Shown piece after piece: positions 26,059-35,325 of a stretch of DNA of 64,000 nt. The DNA comes from Candidatus Thiodiazotropha sp. LNASS1 (GTDB lineage Bacteria > Pseudomonadota > Gammaproteobacteria > Chromatiales > Chromatiaceae). Below the pieces are notes generated by a model. That model worked only from the letters and a program-made list of their open reading frames with translations. It was not told where the DNA came from and did no database searches. Numbering within the stretch: position 1 is the first letter of the stretch; the number at the start of each line of letters is the position of its first letter. The DNA is taken from positions 3,224,001 through 3,288,000 of the forward strand of contig NZ_OZ156465.1 in the NCBI RefSeq assembly GCF_964212655.1. The letters run 5' to 3'. The translations under genes were made by a program, and so were the position numbers.

Positions 26059-26580
26059 GTGCAGGATATACATGCCAAGGCCAGTGGTGTGAAACTGGTC
26101 ATTTTTGATGTCGATGGTGTGCTGACCGATGGTGGTCTGTTTCTTGGTGACGACGGTCAGGAGTATAAGTCGTTCAACTCCAGGGATGGTCACGGTATGA
26201 AGATGTTGCAGAAATCGGGTGTGGTAATCGGCATTATCACCGGACGAAGCTCTGAGGTCGTGCGTATCCGTATGGAGAGTCTGGGTATCGAGCATGTCTA
26301 TCAGGGTAAGTTGGACAAACTGCCGGCCTATGAGGAGTTGCGCAATAAACTGGGCCTTTCGGATGACCAGGTAGCCTATGTGGGTGATGACGTCGTCGAT
26401 CTGCCCATCATGCGGCGTGTCGGATTGGCCATCGCCGTGAATGACGCCCATCCCTTTGTTCTCCAGCATGCTCACTGGCAGACACGCCACAACGGTGGGC
26501 GTGGCGCCGCCAGAGATGTTTGCGAGATGGTGCTCGAGGCCCAGGGTAATCTTAAGACTGAGTTGGACAGCTATCTTTGA
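26059..26580 (+). CDS. kdsC: Kdo-8-phosphate phosphatase
   Basis: HAD-superfamily tetrameric phosphatase of 173 residues that releases phosphate from Kdo 8-phosphate. Motif I is FDVDGVLTDG; TGRSSEVV is motif II; the lysine of motif III is in YQGKLDKL; motif IV is YVGDDVVDLP. It lacks a cap domain, as KdsC does. Start is GTG at 26059 after a purine-rich stretch. The stop TGA overlaps the TTG start of lptC. Confidence 0.94.
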   Translation: MQDIHAKASGVKLVIFDVDGVLTDGGLFLGDDGQEYKSFNSRDGHGMKMLQKSGVVIGIITGRSSEVVRIRMESLGIEHVYQGKLDKLPAYEELRNKLGLSDDQVAYVGDDVVDLPIMRRVGLAIAVNDAHPFVLQHAHWQTRHNGGRGAARDVCEMVLEAQGNLKTELDSYL

Positions 26581-27140
26581 AGCGTCAATTAATCGGTCTC
26601 TTTTTTATAGGTGCGGCGCTGCTGAGCCTGGGCTGGTGGATGAATAGGTTGATGCAGCCGGAGGAGGCCCGAACGCCGGGTGTTAGACACGATCCCGATT
26701 CTTACGCCGAGGAGTTGGTTGTGCAAACCTACGATGAACAGGGTGCACTCAAACAGCGATTGCAGTCTCGGGGGATGAGGCATTTTGAAAAAACCGGGAT
26801 TACCGAACTGCAACAACCGGTTCTCTGGCATTACAACCAACAGAGCCCCCCTTTGCAGATGCGGGCGCAGGATGGTCTGATCAGACGCAGTGAAGAGAGT
26901 CTCCATCTTGCCGGGGGTGTGGTTATCGATCGTCCTAGCGGCGCGGACACTGCGCCGTTGCATATTGTCACGCAGGATTTGACGCTGCACTTTGAAGATT
27001 CATTTGCTACAACCGATGGCCCGGTACGCATCGAGAGCGATGACCAATGGATGACCGCAACAGGTATGGAGGCCTGGCTGAAGGGACCGCTACGGCTCAA
27101 ACTGCTGCATGAGGTGCGAGGCTATTATGAATTCCAATAG
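26577..27140 (+). CDS. lptC: LPS export protein LptC
   Basis: Single-pass inner-membrane component of the Lpt bridge that receives lipopolysaccharide from LptB2FG and hands it to LptA. It has 187 residues: a short N-terminal membrane helix (about 5-20) and a periplasmic beta-jellyroll. Sequence similarity in this family is low; identification rests on topology, length, DSYAEELVVQTYDEQGALK near the start of the jellyroll and position. Start is TTG at 26577, overlapping the kdsC stop by four bases. It overlaps the start of lptA. Confidence 0.9.
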   Translation: MKRQLIGLFFIGAALLSLGWWMNRLMQPEEARTPGVRHDPDSYAEELVVQTYDEQGALKQRLQSRGMRHFEKTGITELQQPVLWHYNQQSPPLQMRAQDGLIRRSEESLHLAGGVVIDRPSGADTAPLHIVTQDLTLHFEDSFATTDGPVRIESDDQWMTATGMEAWLKGPLRLKLLHEVRGYYEFQ

Positions 27141-27636
27141 AATGAAATACGTTGTGACCTGTCTGGTGTTGCTGCTGATCATTTGGGCGCCGGGGCATGC
27201 GTTGGAAAGTGACAAGGATCAACCCATGCATCTGGAAGCGGACAGCCTTTCCGTCGATGAGGCATCCGGTGTGGTGTTATATGAGGGAAGTGTCGAGATC
27301 ACCCAGGGCAGTCTGAGGATTTGGGCCGATCGGCTGTGGATCCATCGTCGCCAGGGCAAAACGGAGAAGGTCATCAGTGAAGGGAGTCCCGTTCGCTTTC
27401 GTCAGTTGACGGAGAAAGGGGATGAGGAGGTTCATGGCGAAGCCCGGCGTGTGGAGATCAACGCGGAGCGTGATGAATTGCTGTTGATCGATGATGCATC
27501 GCTTGAGCAGGGTGGCAACCGTTTTCGCAACGACCGGATTATCTACAATCGCGCCAAGGCAATGGTCAAGGCGGGTACAAGCGCGCAAGGTAAGCAACGC
27601 GTGCAGGTTGTCATCGAGCCAAACAAGCAGCCATGA
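27127..27636 (+). CDS. lptA: LPS transport periplasmic protein LptA
   Basis: Periplasmic bridge protein of 169 residues with a signal peptide (about 1-27, ending GHALES) and an OstA-like beta-jellyroll ([32 protein letters not shown]). It polymerises to carry lipopolysaccharide across the periplasm. The ATG at 27127 follows GAGG by five bases; an earlier in-frame ATG at 27109 would add six residues. It overlaps lptC by 14 bases and lptB by four. Confidence 0.92.
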   Translation: MNSNRMKYVVTCLVLLLIIWAPGHALESDKDQPMHLEADSLSVDEASGVVLYEGSVEITQGSLRIWADRLWIHRRQGKTEKVISEGSPVRFRQLTEKGDEEVHGEARRVEINAERDELLLIDDASLEQGGNRFRNDRIIYNRAKAMVKAGTSAQGKQRVQVVIEPNKQP

Positions 27637-28358
27637 GTCAGCTACAGGCCAAGGCGCTTCAAAAGCAGTATGGTAAGCGCAATGTTGTGGACGGCGTCTC
27701 ACTTAGCGTGAACAGCGGTGAAGTGGTCGGGTTACTGGGGCCCAATGGGGCCGGTAAGACCACCAGTTTTTATATGATCGTCGGTCTGATCCCGGTGGAT
27801 CATGGCGAGATACTTCTCAATGGGGAGGTTCTGACCGATCGGGCTATGCATATGCGAGCGCGCAGCGGTATTGGCTATCTGGCGCAGGAGCCATCGGTAT
27901 TTCGACGGCTTACGGTTGAGCAGAACATTCTTGCGATTCTGGAGACAGTGGAGGTTCTGGATGCCGGCAAGCGCCGTGAAATGTGTGACCAGCTGTTGCG
28001 GGAATTCGGTATCGATCACTTGCGGGACAATCTGGCAATGAGCCTCTCGGGGGGTGAGCGCAGGCGTCTGGAGATTGCCAGAGCCCTCTCCGTCCAGCCG
28101 CGCTTTATTCTATTGGATGAGCCTTTCGCCGGTGTCGACCCTATTGCTGTCATCGATATCAAAAAGATCATTCAACATCTCAAGGCCCTGCAGATAGGCG
28201 TTCTGATTACGGATCATAATGTTAGAGAGACACTGGATATCTGTGATCGGGCCTATATCATCAATAGCGGTCAAGTGCTGGCTGAGGGCTCCACGAATGA
28301 GATTCTTCAGAATGATGAGGTGAGAAGTGTCTATCTTGGCGAAGATTTTTCTATGTAG
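27633..28358 (+). CDS. lptB: LPS export ABC transporter ATPase LptB
   Basis: Cytoplasmic ATPase, 241 residues, that with LptF and LptG extracts lipopolysaccharide from the inner membrane. Walker A is GPNGAGKTT, the signature LSGGERRR, Walker [14 protein letters not shown] and the switch [11 protein letters not shown]. The start overlaps lptA (ATGA). lptFG are not in the window. A terminator-like hairpin lies about 100 bases after the stop. Confidence 0.96.
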   Translation: MSQLQAKALQKQYGKRNVVDGVSLSVNSGEVVGLLGPNGAGKTTSFYMIVGLIPVDHGEILLNGEVLTDRAMHMRARSGIGYLAQEPSVFRRLTVEQNILAILETVEVLDAGKRREMCDQLLREFGIDHLRDNLAMSLSGGERRRLEIARALSVQPRFILLDEPFAGVDPIAVIDIKKIIQHLKALQIGVLITDHNVRETLDICDRAYIINSGQVLAEGSTNEILQNDEVRSVYLGEDFSM

Positions 28359-28402
28359 AGATGGTTTTGTGGGGGTAATGCATCCCCTTGATTTCTAATG
28401 GA

Positions 28403-28422
28403 TTCCAGGATTGATCCTGGAA
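28403..28422. repeat. Small palindrome of the TTCCAGGAT type
   Basis: TTCCAGGAT and ATCCTGGAA are exact inverted copies separated by two bases. The surrounding words TGGATTCC and GGAA resemble dispersed REP-like intergenic palindromes of proteobacteria. A single occurrence here. Confidence 0.35.
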
Positions 28423-28458
28423 GCTTGCAGTGACAAGTTTTAGCATTCTGGCGGGATT

Positions 28459-28494
28459 CCGGGGAGAAAATCTTTTTCCTCGGTGAGTTTTTTT
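28459..28494 (+). terminator. Terminator between lptB and rpoN
   Basis: CCGGGGAGAAA (28459-28469) pairs with TTTTTCCTCGG (28473-28483), eleven pairs including two G-T, followed after four bases by seven T. It would end or attenuate the kds-lpt transcript 60 bases before rpoN, implying that rpoN has some independent transcription. Confidence 0.6.
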
Positions 28495-28553
28495 AGCTAG
28501 AATGAAGTTAAAGACATACAAATAACATACCAGGTCCAAAGATATCATCTGCG

Positions 28554-30041
28554 ATGAAGCAGGCGCTACAGCTCCGACTCGGACAACATCTCACCATGAC
28601 ACCACAGTTGCAGCAGGCAATACGCCTGCTGCAACTGTCTGCTCTCGACCTCAGTCAGGAGGTTCAGGAGGTGATCGAGACCAATCCTATGCTCGAAGTG
28701 GAGGAGGAGTTCGGTCAACAAAACAGCACTCAGGAGAATGAGGGCGCTGACAACGGGGCGGCGGAAAATTCAGCGGCAGAGGGTTCGAGCAGTAACGACA
28801 TCAACAATGAACGTGAAATCCAGACTGATGCGTCTCAGGTGACTGAAGAACTGCCGGTCGACAGTGAATGGAGCGATGTCTATGACAGCTATCAGCCGAC
28901 GACGGGTGGCAGTGGCGAGAGTAATGACCACGACTATTTGATACAGAACAGTAGCGCCACGACGCTACAAGACCATCTGCTGTGGCAGATGAATCTGACT
29001 CCCTTCACTCCGCAGGATATCTATGTCGCCACAACCATCATCGACAGCATCAACGAGGATGGTTATTTCACCGGAGATCTGGAGGAGGTGCTGCAGTCGC
29101 TGAACGATGAAGAGGCCACCATTGACGATGTCAAAGCGGTGTTGCATCGAATACAGGCATTCGATCCACCCGGTGTCGGCGCCCAGGGTCCTCAGGACTG
29201 CCTGCTTATCCAGTTGAATCAACTGTCCGAATCGACCCCCTATCTACAGTCGGCAATCAGGCTTTGCAAGGACCATTTCAGCCTCCTGACCGCGCAGGAC
29301 CAGAACCAGATCATGCGTAGGATGAAGATCGATCAGGACGAGCTGGCGGCAGTGATGCAGCTGATTCGTACGCTCAATCCCCATCCGGGTACACTCATTG
29401 CGAGCAGCGAACCTGAATATGTCATACCTGATGTGTTCGTGAGTAAGCGCAACGGCCGATGGGTGGTTGAACTGAATGGCGAGGTGACCCCGAAACTGCG
29501 GGTAAACACCGGCTATGCCAATCTGATCAGACGCGCGGACCAGAGTAAAGACAATACTTTTTTGAAGAACCATCTGCAGGAGGCCCGGTGGTTCATTAAG
29601 AGCCTGATGAGCAGAAACGAAACTATTTTACGCGTGGCGAGTAAAATCGTAGAGTATCAACGGGGGTTCTTTGAGCATGGAGAGGAGGCGATGAAACCTC
29701 TGGTATTGAGGGATATCGCCGAGGCGCTGGAGATGCATGAATCGACGATATCCCGTGTGACGACACAGAAATATATGCATACACCCAGGGGTACGCTGGA
29801 GTTCAAGTATTTCTTTTCCAGCCATGTCAGCACCAGTGCGGGAGGTGAGTGCTCGTCTACTGCAATTCGTGCGCTGATAAAAAAAATGATTGCCGCTGAG
29901 ATTCCCAACAAGCCTCTCAGTGACAATAAGATTGCCGCCCTCTTGTCCGATCAGGGTATCGAAGTTGCCCGTCGGACAGTGGCAAAGTACCGTGAGTCGA
30001 TGGGTATTCCACCGTCGAACGAACGTAAACGTCTGATATAG
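28554..30041 (+). CDS. rpoN: RNA polymerase sigma-54 factor
   Basis: Alternative sigma factor of 495 residues for -24/-12 promoters activated by AAA+ proteins (nitrogen, motility and other genes). The glutamine/leucine-rich region I (about 1-50; LRLGQHLTMTPQLQQAIRLLQLS) binds activators; an acidic region II (about 55-120) is typical; the core-binding domain follows, then a helix-turn-helix and the RpoN box ARRTVAKYRE near the C-terminus. It is placed between lptB and hpf as in E. coli. The 195-base upstream gap holds a terminator. Confidence 0.96.
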   Translation: MKQALQLRLGQHLTMTPQLQQAIRLLQLSALDLSQEVQEVIETNPMLEVEEEFGQQNSTQENEGADNGAAENSAAEGSSSNDINNEREIQTDASQVTEELPVDSEWSDVYDSYQPTTGGSGESNDHDYLIQNSSATTLQDHLLWQMNLTPFTPQDIYVATTIIDSINEDGYFTGDLEEVLQSLNDEEATIDDVKAVLHRIQAFDPPGVGAQGPQDCLLIQLNQLSESTPYLQSAIRLCKDHFSLLTAQDQNQIMRRMKIDQDELAAVMQLIRTLNPHPGTLIASSEPEYVIPDVFVSKRNGRWVVELNGEVTPKLRVNTGYANLIRRADQSKDNTFLKNHLQEARWFIKSLMSRNETILRVASKIVEYQRGFFEHGEEAMKPLVLRDIAEALEMHESTISRVTTQKYMHTPRGTLEFKYFFSSHVSTSAGGECSSTAIRALIKKMIAAEIPNKPLSDNKIAALLSDQGIEVARRTVAKYRESMGIPPSNERKRLI

Positions 30042-30212
30042 GAGTTGAATGCGCGACTGATCACCGGCTGTTGACAGTAATCCCTTTGCGGATGCAACCA
30101 GGCACAAGGCTTATGAGGATTGCCAAACAGCATATACTGTAAATGTGGCTTGTCGCCATTTAGTCATGTCAGGCAGGGTGATGGGTAACCTCATCTAAGA
30201 TAGGAGAAAATT

Positions 30213-30533
30213 ATGCAAATTAGCGTGACCGGTCATCATGTGGATGTAACCAATGCCTTGAAAAGCTATGTGGATAGTAAATTTGAGCGCCTGGAGCGCC
30301 ATTTCGATAATGTGATAAATGTTCACGTTATCCTGAGTGTGGAAAAAATGAGGCAGAAGGCAGAAGCCACAATGCAAGTGAACGGTGCGAGTGTTTATGC
30401 GGATTCTGTACAGGAAGACATGTATGCAGCTATAGATCTGCTCACGGACAGGTTGGATAGACAGGTGCTGAAGCACAAGGAGAAAATGAAAAGTCATCGC
30501 GCCGGAAGCGGCGTAAAATATGCGTCTGAATAA
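30213..30533 (+). CDS. hpf: Ribosome hibernation promoting factor
   Basis: Short-type HPF/YfiA protein of 106 residues that binds the 30S decoding centre in stationary phase and promotes inactive ribosome dimers. Visible are MQISVTGHHVDVTNALKSYV and the conserved EKMRQKAEATMQVNG and YAAIDLLTDRLDRQ-type segments. It lacks the long C-terminal dimerisation domain. AGGAGAAAATT precedes the start. It follows rpoN and precedes ptsN, the conserved order. Confidence 0.93.
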   Translation: MQISVTGHHVDVTNALKSYVDSKFERLERHFDNVINVHVILSVEKMRQKAEATMQVNGASVYADSVQEDMYAAIDLLTDRLDRQVLKHKEKMKSHRAGSGVKYASE

Positions 30534-30562
30534 TACGGGCTGATTGAACTGGCGAGGTTTCC

Positions 30563-31030
30563 ATGTTTCCAAACGGTTATCTTGTGGAAGAACGGATCGG
30601 TTGCAATGTGGAGGCGGCCAGCAAGAAGCGCGTATTGGAACAGCTCGGTCAGCGACTGGCCGAGGCTGTTCCAGATCTCAATCAAGATATGGTTTTTGAT
30701 GCGCTCCTTGAGCGTGAAAGGCTGGGCAGTACCGGTTTGGGCAAGGGTATAGCACTTCCCCATGCCCGCATGCCGCATATCACCGAGGCTCTCGCGGCGT
30801 TTGTCCAACTGCCGGAGGGAATCGATTTCGATGCCATCGACAATCAACCGGTTGATCTTGCCTTCGCCATGTTGGTGCCGGAAGAGGCGACCGATGAGCA
30901 TCTGCAATTGTTGGCCAAACTGGCGCAGATGTTTGACGATCACGATTTCTGTAGTGAGTTGAGGCAAGCGACAACTGCGCAAGATCTTTATCAACTGATC
31001 CAGCAACGGGAAGCTATAATCTCCTCTTAA
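30563..31030 (+). CDS. ptsN: Nitrogen-regulatory PTS enzyme IIA
   Basis: EIIA-Ntr of 155 residues; it accepts phosphate from HPr-type carriers and regulates potassium, nitrogen and envelope functions rather than sugar uptake. The phosphorylation site is H67 in IALPHARMPH, within the PTS EIIA type 2 domain that spans the protein. It lies after hpf and overlaps the hprK start by one base. Confidence 0.94.
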   Translation: MFPNGYLVEERIGCNVEAASKKRVLEQLGQRLAEAVPDLNQDMVFDALLERERLGSTGLGKGIALPHARMPHITEALAAFVQLPEGIDFDAIDNQPVDLAFAMLVPEEATDEHLQLLAKLAQMFDDHDFCSELRQATTAQDLYQLIQQREAIISS

Positions 31031-31968
31031 TGAAGCCAATCTATACCATTCGGGATCTCTATGAAGAGCTGGCCGGCGAGCTTTCGCTGAGCTGGAATGG
31101 TGAAGGGGGGGACACTGAGATCGTTCTGGATATTGAATCTCAACATGGAAAGCCACCCGCAGGTCCCCTCAATCTGGTTCGGCCCAATCAGATCCAGGTT
31201 ATCGGGCCGCCGGAAAGGGAACATCTGTTGAATGATGAAAAGGATGTCTATCATGATTATCTACAGGTACTGTTCAAGGCCTCCCCCGCATCGCTTATAT
31301 TCACCGATGGACTGAAACCGCTTCAGGAATGTGAGGAGCAGGCACTGGAAAGGAGTATTGCGCTTTTCTATACCCCTCAACCCGACAATCAGGTGATAAA
31401 TCGCCTATTGGAACGCTTCAGTCAGCCGGTGGGTGAAAAACTGCTGGTGCACGGGGTCTACATGGAGGTCCTTGGCAGGGGCGTATTGCTCAGCGGTGAT
31501 CCGGCGATCGGTAAAAGCGAACTCGCATTGGCATTGATTTCACGGGGCCATTGTTTGATCGCCGATGATGCAACAGAGATCTACAAATCCGCCAGTAATA
31601 CACTTATCGGCCGCTGTCCGAAGGTGTTGCAGGATTTCCTGGAAGTACGCGGTTTAGGGATGATTAATATCCGCGCTATGTTCGGAAACAGTGCGATAAA
31701 ACCCAACAAAGAGTTGCATTTGATCATTGACCTGCTGCACTTCGATGACAAGAAACTGCATGAAATGGATCGTCTCGAAGGTTGCCATTCAAAACGCTCG
31801 ATGCTGGGGGTCGATATACCGCAGACAAGTCTGCCGGTAGCCGCCGGTCGGAATCTGGCTATTCTGGTGGAGACAGCTGTGAGACAGCATATGTTGATGC
31901 TTGACGGCTACAATGCCACACAGGACTTCATCGATCGTCAACAGATCTATATCGATCAGGATCAATAA
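31030..31968 (+). CDS. hprK: HPr kinase/phosphorylase
   Basis: Bifunctional enzyme of 312 residues that phosphorylates and dephosphorylates Ser46 of HPr. The C-terminal catalytic domain (about 135-305) has the P-loop GDPAIGKS and the HprK signature EVRGLGMINIRAMFG; LIADDA contains the adjacent acidic residues. It is absent from E. coli but common in proteobacteria with incomplete PTS. The local HPr keeps Ser46, so the pair is coherent. It lies between ptsN and rapZ. Confidence 0.95.
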   Translation: MKPIYTIRDLYEELAGELSLSWNGEGGDTEIVLDIESQHGKPPAGPLNLVRPNQIQVIGPPEREHLLNDEKDVYHDYLQVLFKASPASLIFTDGLKPLQECEEQALERSIALFYTPQPDNQVINRLLERFSQPVGEKLLVHGVYMEVLGRGVLLSGDPAIGKSELALALISRGHCLIADDATEIYKSASNTLIGRCPKVLQDFLEVRGLGMINIRAMFGNSAIKPNKELHLIIDLLHFDDKKLHEMDRLEGCHSKRSMLGVDIPQTSLPVAAGRNLAILVETAVRQHMLMLDGYNATQDFIDRQQIYIDQDQ

Positions 31969-31977
31969 GAGACAATC

Positions 31978-32844
31978 ATGTCCGAGGGGATCAAACTGCA
32001 AATCGTCAGCGGCATGTCGGGTTCAGGCAAGACCATAGCCCTGCATACCCTGGAGGACATGGGCTATTATTGCATCGATAATCTGCCGATTTCGCTGTTG
32101 ATCTCGATGGCTGATCATCTTATCGGCAATCCGGAGGCCATTTTCAACAAGACCGCGGTGAGCATCGATGCCCGCAGTCAGTCTAGTCAGCTATCCACCC
32201 TGCCGGAGATGGTGGAGAATATCCGGCAGCGCGGGCTCGACTGTAAAATGCTTTTTCTTGATACCAAAGCCGATACATTGATCAAGCGTTTCAGCGAGAC
32301 CCGTCGTAAACATCCTTTGACGAATGAACAGCGCTCACTGCCAGAGGCAATTCGTTATGAACGGGAGTTGCTGTCGCCGGTGATCGAAGCGGCAGACCTG
32401 CGACTTGATACCACCTATACCAATCTTCATGAACTGCGTGACCTGGTGCGACACCGTATCGGGGGGGATGAGGGCAGGGTATCGATACTGTTCGAATCCT
32501 TCGGCTTCAAACACGGTCTACCCAGGGATGTCGATTTTGTGTTTGATGCCCGCTGTCTGCCGAATCCCTATTGGCAGGAAGAACTCCGTGTCTACAATGG
32601 TATGGAGGCGCCGGTAGCGGACTATCTGTCGGCTCATCAAGAGGTGACCGGCATGCTTTCCGACATGATCGATTTCCTGGCCCGCTGGATACCGGCGTTC
32701 GAGGCGGATGGGCGTAGCTATCTCACTATTGCCGTGGGATGTACAGGGGGTCAGCATAGGTCCGTGTTTTTAGTGGAACGGCTGGCAAAACACTTTTCTG
32801 AGGCGGGTTTGGATGTCATGAGCCGACATCGGGAACTGTCATGA
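31978..32844 (+). CDS. rapZ: RNase adapter protein RapZ
   Basis: P-loop protein of 288 residues. In E. coli it brings the sRNA GlmZ to RNase E and so controls glucosamine-6-phosphate synthase. Walker A is SGMSGSGKT at the N-terminus; the conserved C-terminal half includes FESFGFKHGLPRDVDFVFDAR and IAVGCTGGQHRSV. The glmS target and GlmY/Z RNAs are not in the window. Its stop overlaps the next gene by four bases. Confidence 0.95.
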   Translation: MSEGIKLQIVSGMSGSGKTIALHTLEDMGYYCIDNLPISLLISMADHLIGNPEAIFNKTAVSIDARSQSSQLSTLPEMVENIRQRGLDCKMLFLDTKADTLIKRFSETRRKHPLTNEQRSLPEAIRYERELLSPVIEAADLRLDTTYTNLHELRDLVRHRIGGDEGRVSILFESFGFKHGLPRDVDFVFDARCLPNPYWQEELRVYNGMEAPVADYLSAHQEVTGMLSDMIDFLARWIPAFEADGRSYLTIAVGCTGGQHRSVFLVERLAKHFSEAGLDVMSRHRELS

Positions 32845-33239
32845 CCATCGGCCTGCTGCTCATCACTCACAGCAGGATCGGGGAAGCAATGCTGGAGACC
32901 GCGGGGAAGATGCTTGAAGGTGCGCCACTGGCTGTTGAGACCCTGCCTGTCGGCATCGACAGCAATCCGGAAAAACTTGTCCAACAGGCCAGCGGATTGA
33001 TCGAGCGGTTGGACCAGGGCCAGGGAGTGTTGGTGTTTACTGATATGTATGGTTCCACACCCAGCAACATCGCCTACAGTTTGGCGGACAAGGGGCGGGT
33101 AAATGTGATTTCGGGTATCAATCTGCCAATGTTGATACGAACCCTCAATTATCAAACCATGGATCTCGACGGGTTGACCGAGAAGGCGATGAGTGGCGGG
33201 AAAGAGGGAATAATCTGCTGTGAAACCCTTAATAAATAG
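32841..33239 (+). CDS. Mannose-type PTS EIIA domain protein
   Basis: Single-domain EIIA of the mannose/ascorbate-sorbose (ManX N-terminal) family, 132 residues. The phosphorylated histidine is H10 in LLITHSRIGEA; LVFTDMYGSTPSNIAYSLA is a second family motif. No IIB, IIC or IID gene is present nearby, so the role is probably regulatory. It sits between rapZ and HPr with tight spacing. Confidence 0.92.
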   Translation: MTIGLLLITHSRIGEAMLETAGKMLEGAPLAVETLPVGIDSNPEKLVQQASGLIERLDQGQGVLVFTDMYGSTPSNIAYSLADKGRVNVISGINLPMLIRTLNYQTMDLDGLTEKAMSGGKEGIICCETLNK

Positions 33240-33247
33240 CGAAGCGT

Positions 33248-33517
33248 ATGTTGGATAAAGAGATTGAAATCATAAACAAACTGGGGTTGCATGCCCGCGC
33301 GGCGGCAAAACTGGTGAGCTGCGCCAACAGCTTCTCGAGCGACGTTTTTCTGAATCGTAACGGTCAGCGCGTGAACGGTAAAAGCATTATGGGCGTTATG
33401 ATGCTGGCAGCCAATCAGGGCTCCACATTGCATCTTGAGATTGAAGGTAGTGACGAACAGGAGGCAATGCAGGCGTTGATCTCTCTGATCAACGAACGAT
33501 TCGGAGAAGATCAGTGA
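33248..33517 (+). CDS. Phosphocarrier protein HPr
   Basis: HPr of 89 residues, either ptsH or npr type. It carries phosphate from enzyme I to the EIIA proteins on H15 (KLGLHARAAAK) and has the regulatory S46 (NGKSIMGVMML) recognised by HprK. The stop overlaps the GTG start of the enzyme I gene. Confidence 0.95.
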   Translation: MLDKEIEIINKLGLHARAAAKLVSCANSFSSDVFLNRNGQRVNGKSIMGVMMLAANQGSTLHLEIEGSDEQEAMQALISLINERFGEDQ

Positions 33518-35247
33518 CGCTATCCTGCCAGGGTATAGGTATCAACACCTCTCGCGAAGTCGCGATAGGTGATGTCTATCTGCTGCAGCAGGGCATTCCG
33601 GAGGTTACTCATCGTGAGATCAGCGAGGATTTGATTCAGAGCGAAATCGAACGCTTCGAAAACGCCCTGCATATCACCAGCAACCACCTGCGTCTGGTGC
33701 GCGAACAGATACCGACCAACACGGCATTGGATATCAGTGAATTCATCGATACCCACCTGTTGATGTTGGAGGACTATGCCATCAGTCAGGCGACGATCAA
33801 TCTCATCAGGGAGAATCTGTTTAGTGCCGAGTGGGCGTTACAGGTACGCAGGGATGAGTTGGTCAGGGTGTTCGACGAGATGGATGATCCTTACCTGCGA
33901 ACCCGCAAGGATGATGTGGATCATGTGGTGGGTCAGGTGCAGTTTGTACTCGCGGGAGGCAAGCCGCAACAACAGAGTGACCTGAATGGGCGGATCGTGG
34001 TGGCCAAGGACCTGACACCCGCCGAGACCATCATGATGAAGAACCAGGGTGTCGTTGCCTTCGTTACCGAATTTGGCGGCCCTCTCTCTCATACCGCGAT
34101 TCTAGCGCGCAGTCTGGGTATTCCCGCGGTTGTGGGTATTCACCAGGCGACCTCTCTGTTCAGGCATGGGGAACAGCTGGTGGTCGATGGGGCGCAGGGT
34201 GTGGTGCTTGCGGACCCCACACCGCGAATCCTCGACTATTATCGCCAGCGCATCGAGGAGAGGCGTCTCAGAGAGGAGGAACTGCGGCGCCGAGTCGATC
34301 TGCCGGCACTCACGATAGATGGTGAGCAGATCTTTTTGCACGCGAACATTGAACTGCCGGAAGATATTGAGATCACGCTCAATAACAGGGCAGATGGTGT
34401 GGGTCTGTTCCGCACCGAGTTTCTCTTTATGAACCGGCCAACACCGCCAACAGAAGAGGAGCAATTGGAGGCGTATCGCGAAGCCGTCAAGGGATTGGGT
34501 GGTATCCCCCTCACCATCCGTACCCTCGATTTGGGCATGGACAAGACCACCGGAAGTATCACTGACTCAGGCTGTATGCCGGCTATCAACCCTGCCTTGG
34601 GCCTGCGTGCGATTCGACTCTGCCTGAAGGAGCCCGAGTTGTTCATACCGCAACTCAGGGCGATTCTGCGTGCCTCCGCCGAGGGGCCGGTGAGATTGAT
34701 GCTGCCGATGCTGTCGGGGATCCAGGAACTGAAACAGGCTTTGCGGATGATCGAGAGGACCAAGGAGGAGCTGCACAATGCGGATTTGCCCTTTGATGCC
34801 GATATCCCGATAGGCGGGATGATCGAAGTGCCGGCTGCGGCGTTGGCGGCTGACAGCTTTGCCCGCCACCTCGATTTTCTCTCGATCGGTACCAATGACC
34901 TGATTCAATATACCCTGGCGGTCGACCGCATGGATGAGGAGGTGAATTTCCTCTTCGACCCGCTCCACCCTTCTGTGCTCCATCTGATACAGCGAACCAT
35001 CGATGCTGCCAACCGGGCGGGTATTCCGGTCAGCATGTGCGGCGAGATGGCGGGTGAACCTCGCTATGCAAGACTATTGATCGGTATGGGACTGCGCGAG
35101 TTGAGTATGCAGCCCAGCGCGCTGCTCGAAGCCAGGGAGTTGGTGAGACAGTCATCACTCTCAACATTGCAGCAGCGCACCGCAGAATTTTTCAGGCAGC
35201 TCGAAGCCAGCGGTGACAGCGGGCATTTCGATAGCCTGTTCGATTGA
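33514..35247 (+). CDS. ptsI: PEP-protein phosphotransferase (PTS enzyme I)
   Basis: Phosphorylates HPr with phosphoenolpyruvate. The 577-residue protein has the N-terminal HPr-binding and phosphohistidine domains (active H193 in GGPLSHTAILARS) and the C-terminal PEP-binding barrel (GLFRTEFLFM, SIGTNDLIQY, and the catalytic Cys in SMCGEMAG). It lacks the N-terminal GAF domain of enzyme I-Ntr (PtsP). Start is GTG at 33514 overlapping the HPr stop. It ends the rpoN-PTS gene series. Confidence 0.95.
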   Translation: MTLSCQGIGINTSREVAIGDVYLLQQGIPEVTHREISEDLIQSEIERFENALHITSNHLRLVREQIPTNTALDISEFIDTHLLMLEDYAISQATINLIRENLFSAEWALQVRRDELVRVFDEMDDPYLRTRKDDVDHVVGQVQFVLAGGKPQQQSDLNGRIVVAKDLTPAETIMMKNQGVVAFVTEFGGPLSHTAILARSLGIPAVVGIHQATSLFRHGEQLVVDGAQGVVLADPTPRILDYYRQRIEERRLREEELRRRVDLPALTIDGEQIFLHANIELPEDIEITLNNRADGVGLFRTEFLFMNRPTPPTEEEQLEAYREAVKGLGGIPLTIRTLDLGMDKTTGSITDSGCMPAINPALGLRAIRLCLKEPELFIPQLRAILRASAEGPVRLMLPMLSGIQELKQALRMIERTKEELHNADLPFDADIPIGGMIEVPAAALAADSFARHLDFLSIGTNDLIQYTLAVDRMDEEVNFLFDPLHPSVLHLIQRTIDAANRAGIPVSMCGEMAGEPRYARLLIGMGLRELSMQPSALLEARELVRQSSLSTLQQRTAEFFRQLEASGDSGHFDSLFD

Positions 35248-35325
35248 GTCAACTCCGCCTTCCGGCTTGTCTGTCAGCACTTTGATCCACGTCTTCTATA
35301 TGTGCGGAGCGATCCCGGAGGAGGC

